Source of the DNA: Comamonadaceae bacterium
GTDB taxonomy: Bacteria > Pseudomonadota > Gammaproteobacteria > Burkholderiales > Burkholderiaceae_C
Assembly: GCA_947476285.1 (NCBI GenBank)
Contig: CANJPU010000010.1
Location: forward strand, 28,624 to 92,623
Length of the DNA: 64,000 bases
Reading direction: 5' to 3'
Shown here: positions 26,038-36,195 of the stretch, piece after piece
How positions within the stretch are numbered: position 1 is the first letter of the stretch
Layout: every line of letters begins with the position of its first letter
Made by a program: the position numbers and the translations under genes
The notes under the pieces: model-generated
What the model was told of the DNA's origin: nothing
The model's database searches: none
Seen by the model: the letters and a program-made list of their open reading frames with translations, nothing else

Positions 26038-27060
26038 ATGATTCGCATGGCTCGACCACCCTCCTCCTCCCGCCCCCTGCGCCGCCTGGATTCGATCACC
26101 GACGTGGCCGGCATCGAAGTGGGCCACTTCACCGATAGCCGCCGCCCCACAGGCTGCAGCGTGGTCATTGCGCGCGATGGCGCTGTGGGTGGAGTCGATG
26201 TGCGTGGCGCGGCGCCCGGCACGCGCGAGACCGACCTGCTGCATCCCACCCACTTGATCGAGCGCGTGCATGCCATCTTGCTGGCTGGCGGCAGTGCCTG
26301 GGGCCTGGATGCCGCCAGCGGTGTGGTGGCGTGGCTGGAAGAGCAAGACGTGGGCATGCCGGTGGGCCCGGTGCGGCTACCCCTGGTGCCCGCAGCAGTG
26401 CTGTTCGACCTGCTGGTGGGCGACGCGAAGATCCGCCCCGACGCATTGGCAGGCAGGCGCGCCTGTGAAGCAGCATCAAAGAACCCGCCCGACCAGGGCA
26501 ATGTGGGCGCGGGTACCGGCGCCGCCATCGGCAAGGTGTTCGGCATCGCTCGGGCCATGAAGGGCGGCATCGGCAGCGCATCGGTCACGGTCGATGGCGT
26601 GACGGTGGGCGCACTTGTGGCCTGCAATGCCTTGGGCGACGTGATGGACCCCGACACCGCGCAGGTGATTGCCGGGGCGCGCAGCAAGAACGGCAAGGCA
26701 CTCATCGACACCCGCCGTGCACTGCTGCGCGGCGAACTTCCCACGCCCCATCTGGCGGGCACCAACACCACCATTGGCGTGATCGCCACCGACGCAATTC
26801 TCACCAAAGCCCAGGCATCCCGCCTGGCCACGGTGGGTCATGATGGGCTGGCGCGCAGCATCAACCCGGTGCACACCATGTCCGACGGTGACACCTTGTT
26901 CGCACTGGGCACAGGCCTGTCAGGCAAGTCGCCCGGCATGATGCTCCTGTGCACCATGGCCGCCGAGGCAACGGCACGCGCGGTGGTGCGCGCGATCCGC
27001 GCAGCGCAAGGCATACGCGTGGGCAAGCTGCATCTTCCTGCGGCCTGCGACCTGAGCTAA
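26038..27060 (+). CDS. P1-family peptidase (DmpA/BapA-like aminopeptidase)
   Basis: N-terminal nucleophile hydrolase of 340 aa, made as a proenzyme that cleaves itself. Family marks: SITDVAGIEVGHFTD at the N-terminus, GGSAWGLDAASGV and GNVGAGTGAAIGK. The autocleavage segment is TNTTIGVIATDA. Thr244 aligns with the Ser250 nucleophile of DmpA, preceded by Asn rather than Gly. Such enzymes release N-terminal D-, L- or beta-residues from small peptides. The ATG at 26038 is chosen (26047 is possible). Confidence 0.9.
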   Translation: MIRMARPPSSSRPLRRLDSITDVAGIEVGHFTDSRRPTGCSVVIARDGAVGGVDVRGAAPGTRETDLLHPTHLIERVHAILLAGGSAWGLDAASGVVAWLEEQDVGMPVGPVRLPLVPAAVLFDLLVGDAKIRPDALAGRRACEAASKNPPDQGNVGAGTGAAIGKVFGIARAMKGGIGSASVTVDGVTVGALVACNALGDVMDPDTAQVIAGARSKNGKALIDTRRALLRGELPTPHLAGTNTTIGVIATDAILTKAQASRLATVGHDGLARSINPVHTMSDGDTLFALGTGLSGKSPGMMLLCTMAAEATARAVVRAIRAAQGIRVGKLHLPAACDLS

Positions 27061-27067
27061 GGTCCCC

Positions 27068-28423
27068 ATGCCCACAGCCCTACGCAACACCCTGCTGACG
27101 CTGCGCGATCTGCTGATTTCGGCCGGGCCTTTCGCTTTCCTCGCCGTGGGTTTGTTGATCCTGGCCTACCTGTGGATGAACCCGACACCGCCCCGGCGGG
27201 TGACGCTGGCCACCGGGCCGGCACAAAGCGCTTACGACGAGTTCGGCAAGCGCTACCAAAAGGCCCTGGCCGCCAACGGCATCGAGGTCGTCCTCAAGCC
27301 CAGCCAGGGATCATCGGACAACCTGCGTTTGCTGCGCGAGGGCCAAGCCGATCTGGGCTTTGTGCAGGGCGGCAGTAGCGAGCGCGCCGTCACCGAAGAC
27401 AGCGGCATAGAATCCCTGGGCAGTCTGTTTGTCGAACCGCTGTGGCTGTTCTATCGCGAGGATTCCCTGCGGAAACCCTCCACTGGCACCCCAGGCAAGC
27501 GCAACAATGCGCTCGTGAGCCTGTCGCAATTGCAGGGCCTGCGCCTCAATGTCGGCAGCGCCGGCAGCGGCGTGCCCAGTCTGCTGGAAAAACTCTTCGA
27601 GGCCAACAACATCGATGCCAAACGCATCACCCTGTCAAGGCTCGAACAAACTCCGGCCACCGTCGCATTTCTCGCTGGCGATATCGACGCGGTGGTGTTC
27701 GCATCGGCGCCCGAATCCCTGATGGTGCAGATGCTGCTGCAAACGCCGGGTGTCAAGCTGATGAACTTCGGGCAAAGCGAAGCCTATTCGCGGCGCTTTG
27801 CGTTTCTCACACCTGTGGTGCTGCCGCGCGGCGTGGTGAACCTCGCCCGCGATGTGCCGCCCGCCGACATGCGACTGGTGGCCACCACCACCTCACTGCT
27901 CACGCGCAAAGAGACGCACCCTGCCCTGTTGCAGCTCTTCACGCAGGCCGCGCGCGCCTTGCATGGGCCAGCCGGCTGGTTCAACCGCGCAGGTGCATTT
28001 CCTGATCCCGAACACAGCGAATACCCCTTGTCGGCCGAAGCCGAGCGCGCCATCAAGGGCGGCCAGCCATTCCTGCAGCGCTATCTGCCTTTCTGGCTGG
28101 CCAATCTGATCGAGCGCATGTGGCTGGCGCTGGGCATCATCCTGGCCATGCTGCTGCCGCTCTCGCGGGTGGTGCCGCCGCTGTATCAGTTTCGAATCCG
28201 CTCACGGGTGTTCCGCTGGTATGCGCAATTGCGCGACATTGAACACCGAATGCAAGACGAGAAAGTGCAGATCGCCGCCTTACGCAAGGAGCTGGATACG
28301 CTGGACGAGAAAACCGGCCACATCATCGTGCCGCTGTCCTACGCCGACGAGCTTTACGCCTTGCGCAACAACATCGAGCTGGTGCGCCGCAAGCTCGATG
28401 CCCTCCCAGCGCGGCCTACTTGA
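27068..28423 (+). CDS. TAXI-family TRAP transporter solute-binding protein, membrane-anchored
   Basis: A 451-aa TAXI-type receptor. An N-terminal membrane helix (about 15-37) anchors it, then the ligand domain opens with RVTLATGPAQSAYDEFGKRY and includes LNVGSAGSGVPSLLEKL. Unlike simple TAXI proteins, it has a second membrane segment near 340-375 (FWLANLIERMWLALGIILAM) and a basic, coiled-coil-like C-terminus. No TRAP permease is adjacent. The start is 7 bp after the P1 peptidase stop. It converges with ettA, overlapping 8 bp. Confidence 0.88.
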   Translation: MPTALRNTLLTLRDLLISAGPFAFLAVGLLILAYLWMNPTPPRRVTLATGPAQSAYDEFGKRYQKALAANGIEVVLKPSQGSSDNLRLLREGQADLGFVQGGSSERAVTEDSGIESLGSLFVEPLWLFYREDSLRKPSTGTPGKRNNALVSLSQLQGLRLNVGSAGSGVPSLLEKLFEANNIDAKRITLSRLEQTPATVAFLAGDIDAVVFASAPESLMVQMLLQTPGVKLMNFGQSEAYSRRFAFLTPVVLPRGVVNLARDVPPADMRLVATTTSLLTRKETHPALLQLFTQAARALHGPAGWFNRAGAFPDPEHSEYPLSAEAERAIKGGQPFLQRYLPFWLANLIERMWLALGIILAMLLPLSRVVPPLYQFRIRSRVFRWYAQLRDIEHRMQDEKVQIAALRKELDTLDEKTGHIIVPLSYADELYALRNNIELVRRKLDALPARPT

Positions 28424-30077
28424 GGGCCTTGTAGCGCATCCGCTTGGGCTTGGCGCCCTCTTCACCCAAGCGCCTGCGTTTGTCGGCTTCGTATTCCTGG
28501 TAGTTGCCGTCAAAGAAGGTCCACTGGCTGTCGCCTTCGGCGGCCAGGATGTGCGTGGCGATGCGGTCGAGGAACCAGCGGTCATGGCTGATCACCATGA
28601 CGCTGCCGGCAAACTCAAGCAGCGCATCTTCCAGCGCGCGCAGGGTCTCCACGTCCAGGTCGTTGGACGGCTCGTCAAGCAGCAGCACGTTGCCGCCGGC
28701 GATCAGTGTCTTGGCCAGGTGCAAGCGCCCGCGCTCACCACCCGAGAGCGAGCCCACTCGTTTTTGCTGGTCGCCGCCATTGAAGTTGAAGCGGCCCGCA
28801 TATGCGCGGCTGGCCATCTGGAACTTGCCCACGTTCAGGATGTCCAGGCCGCCGGAGATGTCTTCCCACACGGTCTTGTTGTTCTCCAGCTCGTCGCGGT
28901 GCTGGTCCACGAAGGCCATCTTCACCGTGGAGCCGATGACCACCTGGCCGCTGTCGGCTTGCTCTTTGCCCGCGATCAGCTTGAACAGCGTGGACTTGCC
29001 CGCGCCGTTGGGGCCGATGATGCCGACGATGGCGCCAGCCGGCACCTTGAAGCTGAGGTTGTCGATCAGCACGCGGTCGCCGAACGATTTGGTGACGTTG
29101 TGGAATTCAATCACCTGGCTGCCCAAGCGGTCGGCCACGGGGATGAAGATCTCCTGGGTTTCGTTGCGCTTCTGGTATTCGTAGTCGGACAGCTCTTCAA
29201 AGCGGGCCAGACGCGACTTGCTCTTGGCCTGCCGCGCCTTGGGGTTCTGGCGCACCCACTCCAGCTCTTTCTTCATCGCTCTCATGTGGGCGTCTTCTGA
29301 CTTCTGCTCGGCTTCCAGGCGCGCTTCCTTTTGCTCCAGCCACGTGCTGTAGTTGCCCTTCCAGGGAATGCCGGCACCGCGGTCGAGTTCGAGAATCCAC
29401 TCGGCGGCGTTGTCCAGGAAGTAGCGGTCGTGGGTGATGGCCACCACGGTACCGGTGAAACGCTTGAGAAAAACCTCCAACCACTCCACGCTTTCAGCAT
29501 CCAGGTGGTTGGTGGGCTCATCAAGCAACAGCATGTCGGGCTTTGACAGGAGCAGGCGGCACAGGGCCACGCGGCGCTTCTCACCGCCAGACAGCACGCC
29601 GACCTTGGCGTCCCAAGGCGGCAGGCGCAGTGCGTCGGCGGCGATTTCAAGCTGATGCTCCGAGTCGGTCCCGGCCGTGGCGATGATGGCCTCCAGCCGC
29701 GCTTGTTCGGCCGCCAGGGCGTCAAAGTCGGCTTCCGGTTCGGCATAGGCCGCATACACCTCTTCGAGCTTGGCCTTGGCCGCAAAGACCTCGCCCAAGG
29801 CTTCTTCGACGCTCTCGCGCACCGTGTGATCGGGGTTCAGCTTGGGCTCTTGGGGCAGGTAGCCGATGGTCAGGCCTGGCATGGGCGTGGCCTCGCCCTC
29901 GATCTCCGTGTCCAGGCCGGCCATGATCCTGAGCAGCGTGGATTTTCCCGAGCCATTCAGACCCAACATCCCTATCTTGGCACCGGGGAAGAAAGACAGT
30001 GAAATGTCCTTGAGGATGTGTCGCTTCGGCGGAACGATCTTGCCGACGCGGTTCATTGTGAAAACGTATTGGGCCAT
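28416..30077 (-). CDS. ettA: energy-dependent translational throttle protein EttA (ABC-F)
   Basis: Cytosolic ABC-F ATPase that binds the ribosomal E site and gates the first elongation step by ATP/ADP ratio. Length is 553 aa. Two nucleotide sites are complete: GLNGSGKST with LSGGEKRRVALC and LLLDEPTNHLD, then GPNGAGKST with LSGGERGRLHLA and LLLDEPSNDLD. The N-terminus QYVFTMNRVGKIVPPKR and the linker are EttA-type rather than Uup. It is a single gene with its own upstream region. Confidence 0.96.
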   Translation of the reverse strand: MAQYVFTMNRVGKIVPPKRHILKDISLSFFPGAKIGMLGLNGSGKSTLLRIMAGLDTEIEGEATPMPGLTIGYLPQEPKLNPDHTVRESVEEALGEVFAAKAKLEEVYAAYAEPEADFDALAAEQARLEAIIATAGTDSEHQLEIAADALRLPPWDAKVGVLSGGEKRRVALCRLLLSKPDMLLLDEPTNHLDAESVEWLEVFLKRFTGTVVAITHDRYFLDNAAEWILELDRGAGIPWKGNYSTWLEQKEARLEAEQKSEDAHMRAMKKELEWVRQNPKARQAKSKSRLARFEELSDYEYQKRNETQEIFIPVADRLGSQVIEFHNVTKSFGDRVLIDNLSFKVPAGAIVGIIGPNGAGKSTLFKLIAGKEQADSGQVVIGSTVKMAFVDQHRDELENNKTVWEDISGGLDILNVGKFQMASRAYAGRFNFNGGDQQKRVGSLSGGERGRLHLAKTLIAGGNVLLLDEPSNDLDVETLRALEDALLEFAGSVMVISHDRWFLDRIATHILAAEGDSQWTFFDGNYQEYEADKRRRLGEEGAKPKRMRYKALK

Positions 30078-30163
30078 GGGATGCTGTCTTGATTGAATGC
30101 TGGGGGAAAGGCGTGATTATCCCAGCCCTGGGATCGGGTCGGCTCAAACCGCCCAACGGTGGC

Positions 30164-32365
30164 TCAGGAATTGCCGTCCAGGCTGTTCTTGAGGGCGGTC
30201 TTGGCGACCTTGTCCAAGGCCTCGTCCACCAGGTGGCGCTCTGCCACCACCTTGATCTGGCCCTGGGCGCGCAGCCGGTCCAAGGTGCGGCGCGACATGG
30301 AGTGAGCCGTGCCCGCCAGTGAAGTGAACATGAACAGCGTGCCATGCGGGCTGGCCCAGGTGAGTTGAGCCCGTACCCATTGCGCCTTGACCATCAGTTC
30401 GACCCAACTGCCAGTGCGCAACTCGCCCGCGCTGACCGGCCCAGCCGGCGCCTCCATCACCGCCTCAGGGCTGGCCACATGCTCTGGCGCGAGGTCTTCT
30501 TCGGGGAAAAATCCGGAGTCGACCTGCTCTTTCTCGTCCAGCCAGAAGCCGGACGAATCCTGGGTGCTGTCGCTGAACTGTGATGCCTGTGCTTCGGCAG
30601 CGTCGGCCGCGGCCTGGCTTGCCAGATCGCGACCCTCATGCACTGCGGCGCGGTGGATGGTGATCAGGTTGTTGAAGAACCGGGCTGTGAGTTCGGGCGG
30701 ATAGGAAATTCGGTCCAGGCCTTCGCGCAGCTTTGCCAGCAAGCCTGGAATCATCTGCACCAGGCGTTTGGACCGGCCCCGGCTGGCAGTGCTTTTCTGC
30801 ACGCTCCAGACAAGGTCTTCGACCATGGCTCGGTAGCCGTAAGGGTCGTCAGAGCCATCTGCGCAGCTCAATTGAGCTTGCGCCACCACCTGTGACCATG
30901 AGTTCTTGAGGAAGTCGGCAACAAAGTCGGCGACCTCCAGGTTTTCGATGCGCTGCGCGAATTCGGCCGCCAGCTTTTGGGCCAGAAGGTTGCGTTGCTC
31001 AGCATGCAACAAGGCCTTGGCGGCTTCCTCCCGGCGTTGGCGCAGCACTTGATCATGCTCATCCCAGTGCTCTTGCAGGCGGTCTAGGAGGCCGCCAAAA
31101 TGTTCGGCATCGGCCGGCTTGCTGGCGAGCGAAACAACGCATTCCTGCACTGTGGCCACGAAGCGCGGCCAGCCCGGGTCGGTGTCCGCCGAGAAGGCCA
31201 GGCTGCGCTGGGTCACCTGGTCGAGAAACTGCCGCGCGGGATGGGTGCGGTCACTGAAGAAACGCGAGTCCTGCTCGGCCAGATGCAGCACTGCGGACTC
31301 CATTGATTTGAGTTGCTGCTTGAAATCGGGCAACAGGCGGCGGTCCTGCACCAGGTTGTCGAACATCAGGCGCACGACCTCCTCACCAAGCTGCAGGCCC
31401 AGCCTGGATGGCGGCTTGGGTGGCTCGTGCTGCTCTATCAGCATGTCCACTGGCTGGGCTGGCGGGGCTGACTTGGGGCGCTTCTCCAGCTTTTGCACAA
31501 GTGCATCGACTTGCTTCATGTCTTGCAGCAAAGCCATGGAGGCAGGCATGGTGTGCAGAAAATCCCGCTGCTGCCCTGGGGTCGCATCAAGATCACCGGC
31601 CAGGAGCTTGCGCAACTTGTCCAGTGTCAGCAGGGTCTTGGCCATGGAGTCAGCCACCGGCTTGCCCGAAGCACCGGCGCCCTTTTGCACCCGGCCGCCC
31701 ACCGGCACTGCGGGCTCCACGCCGCAGGAGCGCAACCAGTCGGCCAGCTCGCGGTAGAGGCGGCGCAGGTTGACGCCCACCAAGCCGGCTGCAGGTGCGA
31801 TCATCGCCTCGCGCACCGATGCGTCGGGTACATGAGTGGCCAGGCAACTTTGCAGGGCACGCACGAATACGTCGGGCCGCAGTGGATTGAGACCAGGCTG
31901 AATGGTGCGCCATCCGAGCAAAGTGCTGATGAGACCATCGAGCCCCGGCAACACATCGTCCACCGCCAGGGATATCTCCTGCTGGGCGCGTGCCACTTCG
32001 ATGCTTTGGTCCAACTCCGAGTCTTCGAACAGCCGCAGGTCTTCAAAGCGCAAAGCCTCGGTGTGCACCTGCTCCTTTCCGCCGCCTTCATAGACAAGGC
32101 GGGTGAGTTCCGCACGGAAAGTGGCGCACACTTCTTTGCGGTTGTCAGCCAGCCTGTCGATCACGCCCTTGATTTGCGCCTGCGCAAATCCGGCAACACG
32201 ACGGGCAGCCGTCGGCGAAGCAGCCGTCTTCAGGCCGCTGAGCATGTCGTTGATCAACAGATCCGACTGGTGCAACACTGCGTCCAGGCAGTCATTGAGT
32301 GCCGGCTGGAATGCGGTCGCGTCGTCGGAGACGCCCATCCGCCGAAGATTCAGCAAGTTGGCCAT
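30164..32365 (-). CDS. DUF1631 family protein
   Basis: Large, mostly helical cytosolic protein (733 aa) of the DUF1631 family, common in Burkholderiales and gammaproteobacteria. The C-terminal part (LRTGSWVELMVKAQWVRAQL...TWASPHGTLFMFTSL) is a PilZ-like barrel, and the end is Ser/Arg-rich. Function is not established; a c-di-GMP link is only a guess. The start at 32365 (MANLLNLRR) is cautious: the frame is open to 32533, but the extra 56 residues are Cys- and Arg-rich and unlike a real protein, although HNLQLALHDI just before the ATG could belong to the family. Confidence 0.85.
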   Translation of the reverse strand: MANLLNLRRMGVSDDATAFQPALNDCLDAVLHQSDLLINDMLSGLKTAASPTAARRVAGFAQAQIKGVIDRLADNRKEVCATFRAELTRLVYEGGGKEQVHTEALRFEDLRLFEDSELDQSIEVARAQQEISLAVDDVLPGLDGLISTLLGWRTIQPGLNPLRPDVFVRALQSCLATHVPDASVREAMIAPAAGLVGVNLRRLYRELADWLRSCGVEPAVPVGGRVQKGAGASGKPVADSMAKTLLTLDKLRKLLAGDLDATPGQQRDFLHTMPASMALLQDMKQVDALVQKLEKRPKSAPPAQPVDMLIEQHEPPKPPSRLGLQLGEEVVRLMFDNLVQDRRLLPDFKQQLKSMESAVLHLAEQDSRFFSDRTHPARQFLDQVTQRSLAFSADTDPGWPRFVATVQECVVSLASKPADAEHFGGLLDRLQEHWDEHDQVLRQRREEAAKALLHAEQRNLLAQKLAAEFAQRIENLEVADFVADFLKNSWSQVVAQAQLSCADGSDDPYGYRAMVEDLVWSVQKSTASRGRSKRLVQMIPGLLAKLREGLDRISYPPELTARFFNNLITIHRAAVHEGRDLASQAAADAAEAQASQFSDSTQDSSGFWLDEKEQVDSGFFPEEDLAPEHVASPEAVMEAPAGPVSAGELRTGSWVELMVKAQWVRAQLTWASPHGTLFMFTSLAGTAHSMSRRTLDRLRAQGQIKVVAERHLVDEALDKVAKTALKNSLDGNS

Positions 32366-32707
32366 GATGTCGTGGAGAGCAAGTTGTAAATTATGAGTCC
32401 GTATGGCGGCGCTGCGCCAGTGTTTTCCCTCCTGGATGCGGCGGCGCGGGTAAAAAGCGCGACAGGGTTGCGAAGTGTCAACCGCAGTAACCGAAATGGT
32501 GAATTCAAGGCCATATTCGCATTCGTGCGACAATAGCCCTGTTGCGGACTCCAGTTGCCCGCAATCTCAGCGTTTCGCTGGGGACATGGCAGGTTCTCTC
32601 AAAACCGCGCCGGCTCCCAAACCCCTGAACCTCATCTGCCTTTGACTGGCTCGGTGCGCTGCACCGTACAGGCCGATTCCCAAGCGCCACGGATGGCGCA
32701 CCCTTAA

Positions 32708-34471
32708 ATGACTTTTGACGAACTGAAACTGGCACCCGCCATTCTCAAAGCCGTGCGCGAGCAAGGCTACGAAACCCCCACCCCCATTCAGGCTCAGGCG
32801 ATTCCCGTCGTGCTCGAAGGGCACGACCTCCTCGGAGGCGCCCAGACCGGCACCGGCAAGACCGCTGCCTTCACCCTGCCCATGCTGCACAAGCTCACCA
32901 TGAGCCGCAGTGCCAAAAACAAATTCGGCGGCTATGGCATCCGCGCGTTGGTGCTCACCCCCACCCGCGAGTTGGCGGCGCAGGTCGAGGAATCGATCCG
33001 TACTTACGGCAAGTATCTGCAACTGACTTCCACCGTCATCTTCGGCGGCGTGGGCATGAACCCGCAGATCAGCAAGCTCAAGAGCGGCGTTGACATCCTG
33101 GTGGCCACCCCTGGCCGCCTGCTCGATCTGCAGCAGCAAGGCATGCTGGACCTGTCCACCGTGCAGATGCTGGTGCTGGACGAAGCCGACCGCATGCTGG
33201 ACATGGGCTTCCTGCCCGATGTGAAGAAGATCCTGGCCCTGGTGCCCAAGGAAAAGCAAAGCCTGCTGTTCTCGGCCACCTTCAGTGACGAAATCCGCGA
33301 GCTGGCCAACGCCTTGCTGCGCAATCCCCAGAGCGTGCAGGTCACCCCGCGCAACTCCACCGTGCAGCGCATCACGCAAGTGGTTCACCCGGTGGGACGC
33401 GGCAAGAAGAAGCAATTGCTGGCCCACATCATCCAGCAACACAACTGGAGCCAGGTGCTGGTGTTCACCCGCACCAAATTCGGCGCCAACAATGTGGCCG
33501 AGTTCCTGACCAAGAACGGCATTCAGGCGATGGCGCTGCATGGCAACAAGAGCCAATCAGCGCGCACCCAGGCCTTGTCCGGCTTCAAGAGCGGCGAGAT
33601 TCGCGCCCTGGTGGCCACCGACATCGCCGCCCGCGGCATCGACATCGACGAGCTGCCGCATGTGGTGAACTACGAAATCCCCAACGTGCCGGAAGATTAC
33701 GTGCACCGCATCGGCCGCACTGGCCGCGCGGGCAACGACGGCGCAGCCGTCAGCCTGGTCTGCCTGGACGAAGAAGGCTTCATGCAAGAGATCGAACGCT
33801 TCACCAAGCAGCAGATCCCGGTGCAAGTGGTTGAAGGCTTTGGCGTCGAGCCCGGCGAGCGGGCCGAGCCCATCGCCATGGGCCGCCAGACCATCTGGGG
33901 CGGCGCTGGCCGCCCGCCCAGCCGCGAAGTGATGATGGCCGCCGCCAAGTCAGCGCGCCAGGAGATGATGCAGCGCATGCGTGACAACAAGAACGGCGAC
34001 ACCGAGCGCAGCCCACGTAACGGCGCAGGCAGCGGCGGTGGCAATGGTGGTGGCAATGCAGGCCGAGGCTCGCGCAGCGGCGGTACGGCGCAGCCGCAAG
34101 GCCAGCGCGCACAGGGCCAGCGCCCCGCGCGTGGTGGTGCATCCAACAACAACCCACCCGCACGCCATGCCGGCAACCAGGCCCCGCGCCAAGCGCGCCA
34201 CAACCTGGAAGACCAGCCACGCGAAGGCGCGCACAACATCTCCAGCCCCTTCGTGCAGCGCGATGCGCCGGTCAGGCATACGGACGGCCAGCCCGATCCG
34301 CTGCGCACCAGCGTGGACAGCATGGGCGGGCGCGGCAGGCGTGGTGGTGGTGGTGGTGGTGGTGGTGGTGGCGGAGGCGGCGGTGGTGGTGGTGGGCGCC
34401 CGAATCGCTCAGGCGGCGGTGGCTTTGGCCCTCGCAATCAAGGCAACCCCGCACGCAGCTACGGCCGCTAA
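32708..34471 (+). CDS. rhlE: DEAD-box RNA helicase, RhlE-like
   Basis: ATP-dependent RNA helicase of 587 aa, probably in ribosome assembly or RNA decay. The Q motif is [13 protein letters not shown] (21-33), motif I AQTGTGKT (45-52), DEAD at 158-161, SATFSDE and [10 protein letters not shown]. The tail after about residue 400 is a long Gly/Arg/Asn/Gln-rich disordered extension, ending in a poly-Gly run and [14 protein letters not shown]. The 174-bp leader upstream lacks a gene. It converges with the DsbG-like gene (12-bp gap). Confidence 0.93.
   Translation: MTFDELKLAPAILKAVREQGYETPTPIQAQAIPVVLEGHDLLGGAQTGTGKTAAFTLPMLHKLTMSRSAKNKFGGYGIRALVLTPTRELAAQVEESIRTYGKYLQLTSTVIFGGVGMNPQISKLKSGVDILVATPGRLLDLQQQGMLDLSTVQMLVLDEADRMLDMGFLPDVKKILALVPKEKQSLLFSATFSDEIRELANALLRNPQSVQVTPRNSTVQRITQVVHPVGRGKKKQLLAHIIQQHNWSQVLVFTRTKFGANNVAEFLTKNGIQAMALHGNKSQSARTQALSGFKSGEIRALVATDIAARGIDIDELPHVVNYEIPNVPEDYVHRIGRTGRAGNDGAAVSLVCLDEEGFMQEIERFTKQQIPVQVVEGFGVEPGERAEPIAMGRQTIWGGAGRPPSREVMMAAAKSARQEMMQRMRDNKNGDTERSPRNGAGSGGGNGGGNAGRGSRSGGTAQPQGQRAQGQRPARGGASNNNPPARHAGNQAPRQARHNLEDQPREGAHNISSPFVQRDAPVRHTDGQPDPLRTSVDSMGGRGRRGGGGGGGGGGGGGGGGGGRPNRSGGGGFGPRNQGNPARSYGR
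34342..34395 (+). repeat. (GGT)n microsatellite encoding poly-glycine in rhlE
   Basis: Ten uninterrupted TGG/GGT units (34342-34371) are followed by GGC/GGA/GGT variants to about 34395, encoding about 20 consecutive glycines. Trinucleotide slippage would change tail length without changing the frame. Confidence 0.85.
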
Positions 34472-34483
34472 ATACCGACCGTT

Positions 34484-35068
34484 TTAGTTGGCCGGCGCCT
34501 GCAAGCCCAGCAGCCTGGCCAGATCCGCTGTCGGTAGCGAGCCTTCTTTGGTGACCAGTGCACCGGTCTGCGCATGCGTGCCAACGATGGTGGGGATGGA
34601 CGCAAAGCCAAAGCGGTTGAACACCTCGGTGTTCTTGGTGACCTGCGCCTTTTGCGCATCGATGCCACTGGCCGCTGAAATGCCGCCGCCCTTGGCCAGG
34701 ATGGAAGTCTCATGCTCGTCCATCAGGGCCACTGGGTCCTTTGCCGCCAGCAGCGTCGCACCTTGCGCCAAGCTGGAGTCATTCAGAATGCGTACCGGCA
34801 TCCACACAAACTTTGCCTGTGACTTCAGTGGCTTGGCTGCCTGCCACAGCGCCGCGCAATGGGGACACTGCGAATCGAAGAATACATAGACCGTGCGCAC
34901 GCTCATGGCCGAGCCAGCGGTAAAGCCCGTGGCTTCCGATTGGATCGCAGCAACCGATACCGGTGCCGATGCAGCTTTGCCCGCGCCCGATGACGGCGGT
35001 GAATCCTTGCAACCGGCGAGCATGACGGAAAAGGCCAGAACGGCAAAAAGTAGTCGGAATGTTTTCAT
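34484..35068 (-). CDS. DsbG/DsbC-like thioredoxin-fold lipoprotein
   Basis: Predicted periplasmic, membrane-anchored thiol-disulfide protein of 194 aa. A lipobox (VMLAGC, Cys20) follows a short signal peptide, then a low-complexity linker. The thioredoxin active site is Cys68-Pro-His-Cys71 (FDSQCPHCAALW), and the cis-Pro loop is FASIPTIVG. The CPHC motif and size fit the C-terminal domain of DsbG/DsbC, without the dimerisation domain. It converges on rhlE; partners such as DsbD are not in the window. Confidence 0.88.
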   Translation of the reverse strand: MKTFRLLFAVLAFSVMLAGCKDSPPSSGAGKAASAPVSVAAIQSEATGFTAGSAMSVRTVYVFFDSQCPHCAALWQAAKPLKSQAKFVWMPVRILNDSSLAQGATLLAAKDPVALMDEHETSILAKGGGISAASGIDAQKAQVTKNTEVFNRFGFASIPTIVGTHAQTGALVTKEGSLPTADLARLLGLQAPAN

Positions 35069-35160
35069 GGCTTTGAACTAAGTCCGCAGCGGACCGGGGC
35101 AATGGCAATGCTGCAAGTATGGCAGCTTCGGAGGTGGCGGGCAGGCGAGATAATGCCCGC

Positions 35161-35556
35161 ATGAGACTTCTACACACCATGCTGCGCGTAGGCGACCTGC
35201 AGCGATCGATTGATTTCTATACCCGACTGCTGGGCATGAAGCACTTGCGCACCACCGATCGGCCTGAGCAAAAATATTCGCTCGCCTTCGTCGGCTACGG
35301 CAGCAACCCCGAGCATGCCGAGATCGAACTCACCTACAACTACGGTGTCGATCACTATGAGATGGGCACCGCATTTGGCCACTTGGCGCTGGGCGTGAGC
35401 GATGTGTACAGCACCTGCGAGAAGATCCGCGCGGGTGGCGGCAACATCACCCGCGAGCCCGGCCCTGTCAAAGGCGGCAGCACCGTCATTGCCTTCGTCA
35501 CCGACCCGGATGGCTACAAGATCGAGCTGATCGAGCGGCCCGGTGAAGCAGGTTGA
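35161..35556 (+). CDS. gloA: lactoylglutathione lyase (glyoxalase I)
   Basis: Converts the methylglyoxal-glutathione hemithioacetal to S-lactoylglutathione, using Ni or Co in bacteria. Length is 131 aa from the ATG at 35161. Marks: [20 protein letters not shown] (His ligand), [20 protein letters not shown] and [13 protein letters not shown] (Glu ligand). The open frame begins at 35119 but the added residues are not family-like. It converges on eda with a 3-bp gap. Confidence 0.95.
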   Translation: MRLLHTMLRVGDLQRSIDFYTRLLGMKHLRTTDRPEQKYSLAFVGYGSNPEHAEIELTYNYGVDHYEMGTAFGHLALGVSDVYSTCEKIRAGGGNITREPGPVKGGSTVIAFVTDPDGYKIELIERPGEAG

Positions 35557-35559
35557 ACT

Positions 35560-36195
35560 CTAAGCCTTGAGCTCACGCGCCTGCCGCGCAAGTCGCGTGA
35601 TGCGCGGCCAGTCGCCCTGCGCCAGCGCATCGGCCGGGCTCAGCCATGAGCCGCCCACGCACAGCACATTGTCCAGCGCCAGAAACTCACCCGCATTCGC
35701 CGCGGTGATGCCGCCAGTGGGGCAAAACTTCACATCCGCAAAAGGCCCCTTCCATGCGCGCAGCATTGCCAGGCCGCCGGCTTGCATCGCCGGAAAAAAC
35801 TTCAATGCGGTGTAGCCGTCTTCCTGCGCGGCCATGATTTCGCTGGCGGTGGCCACACCCGGCAACAAGGGCAATTGCAGATCATGGCAAGCCCGCCCGA
35901 GGGCATGGGTGTAACCCGGGCTGACCACAAAGAGCGCACCCGCCATGGCCGCGGCTTGCGCATCAGCCGGCCCGCGCACCGTGCCCGCACCCACCACTGC
36001 CTGCGGCACTTCGCGTGCGATGGCTTCGATGCAGGCCAGGGCCACAGGTGTGCGTAGCGTCACTTCCAGCATGCGAATGCCCGCGTCCACCAGGGCGCGG
36101 GCCAGCGGCACGGCCTGCGACACCTCGGTCAACACGATCACCGGAATCACCGGCGCATCGCTCATCACATCCAGCGCGGTCAATGTCACAGCCAT
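35560..36195 (-). CDS. eda: KHG/KDPG aldolase (Entner-Doudoroff)
   Basis: Class I aldolase splitting 2-keto-3-deoxy-6-phosphogluconate into pyruvate and glyceraldehyde-3-phosphate. Length is 211 aa. Visible marks are [26 protein letters not shown] and the Schiff-base lysine in ALKFFPA; CPTGGI follows. The ATG at 36195 has GAAGG upstream, inside the edd end; edd and eda overlap by 10 nt. A TTG at 36201 is an alternative start. Confidence 0.95.
   Translation of the reverse strand: MAVTLTALDVMSDAPVIPVIVLTEVSQAVPLARALVDAGIRMLEVTLRTPVALACIEAIAREVPQAVVGAGTVRGPADAQAAAMAGALFVVSPGYTHALGRACHDLQLPLLPGVATASEIMAAQEDGYTALKFFPAMQAGGLAMLRAWKGPFADVKFCPTGGITAANAGEFLALDNVLCVGGSWLSPADALAQGDWPRITRLARQARELKA

Noticed and set aside
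32427..32433. Perfect AGGAGGG upstream of the DUF1631 gene as a ribosome site
   Set aside because: No ATG, GTG or TTG in the coding frame lies at a usable distance; the CTG nearby is out of frame and hits a stop.
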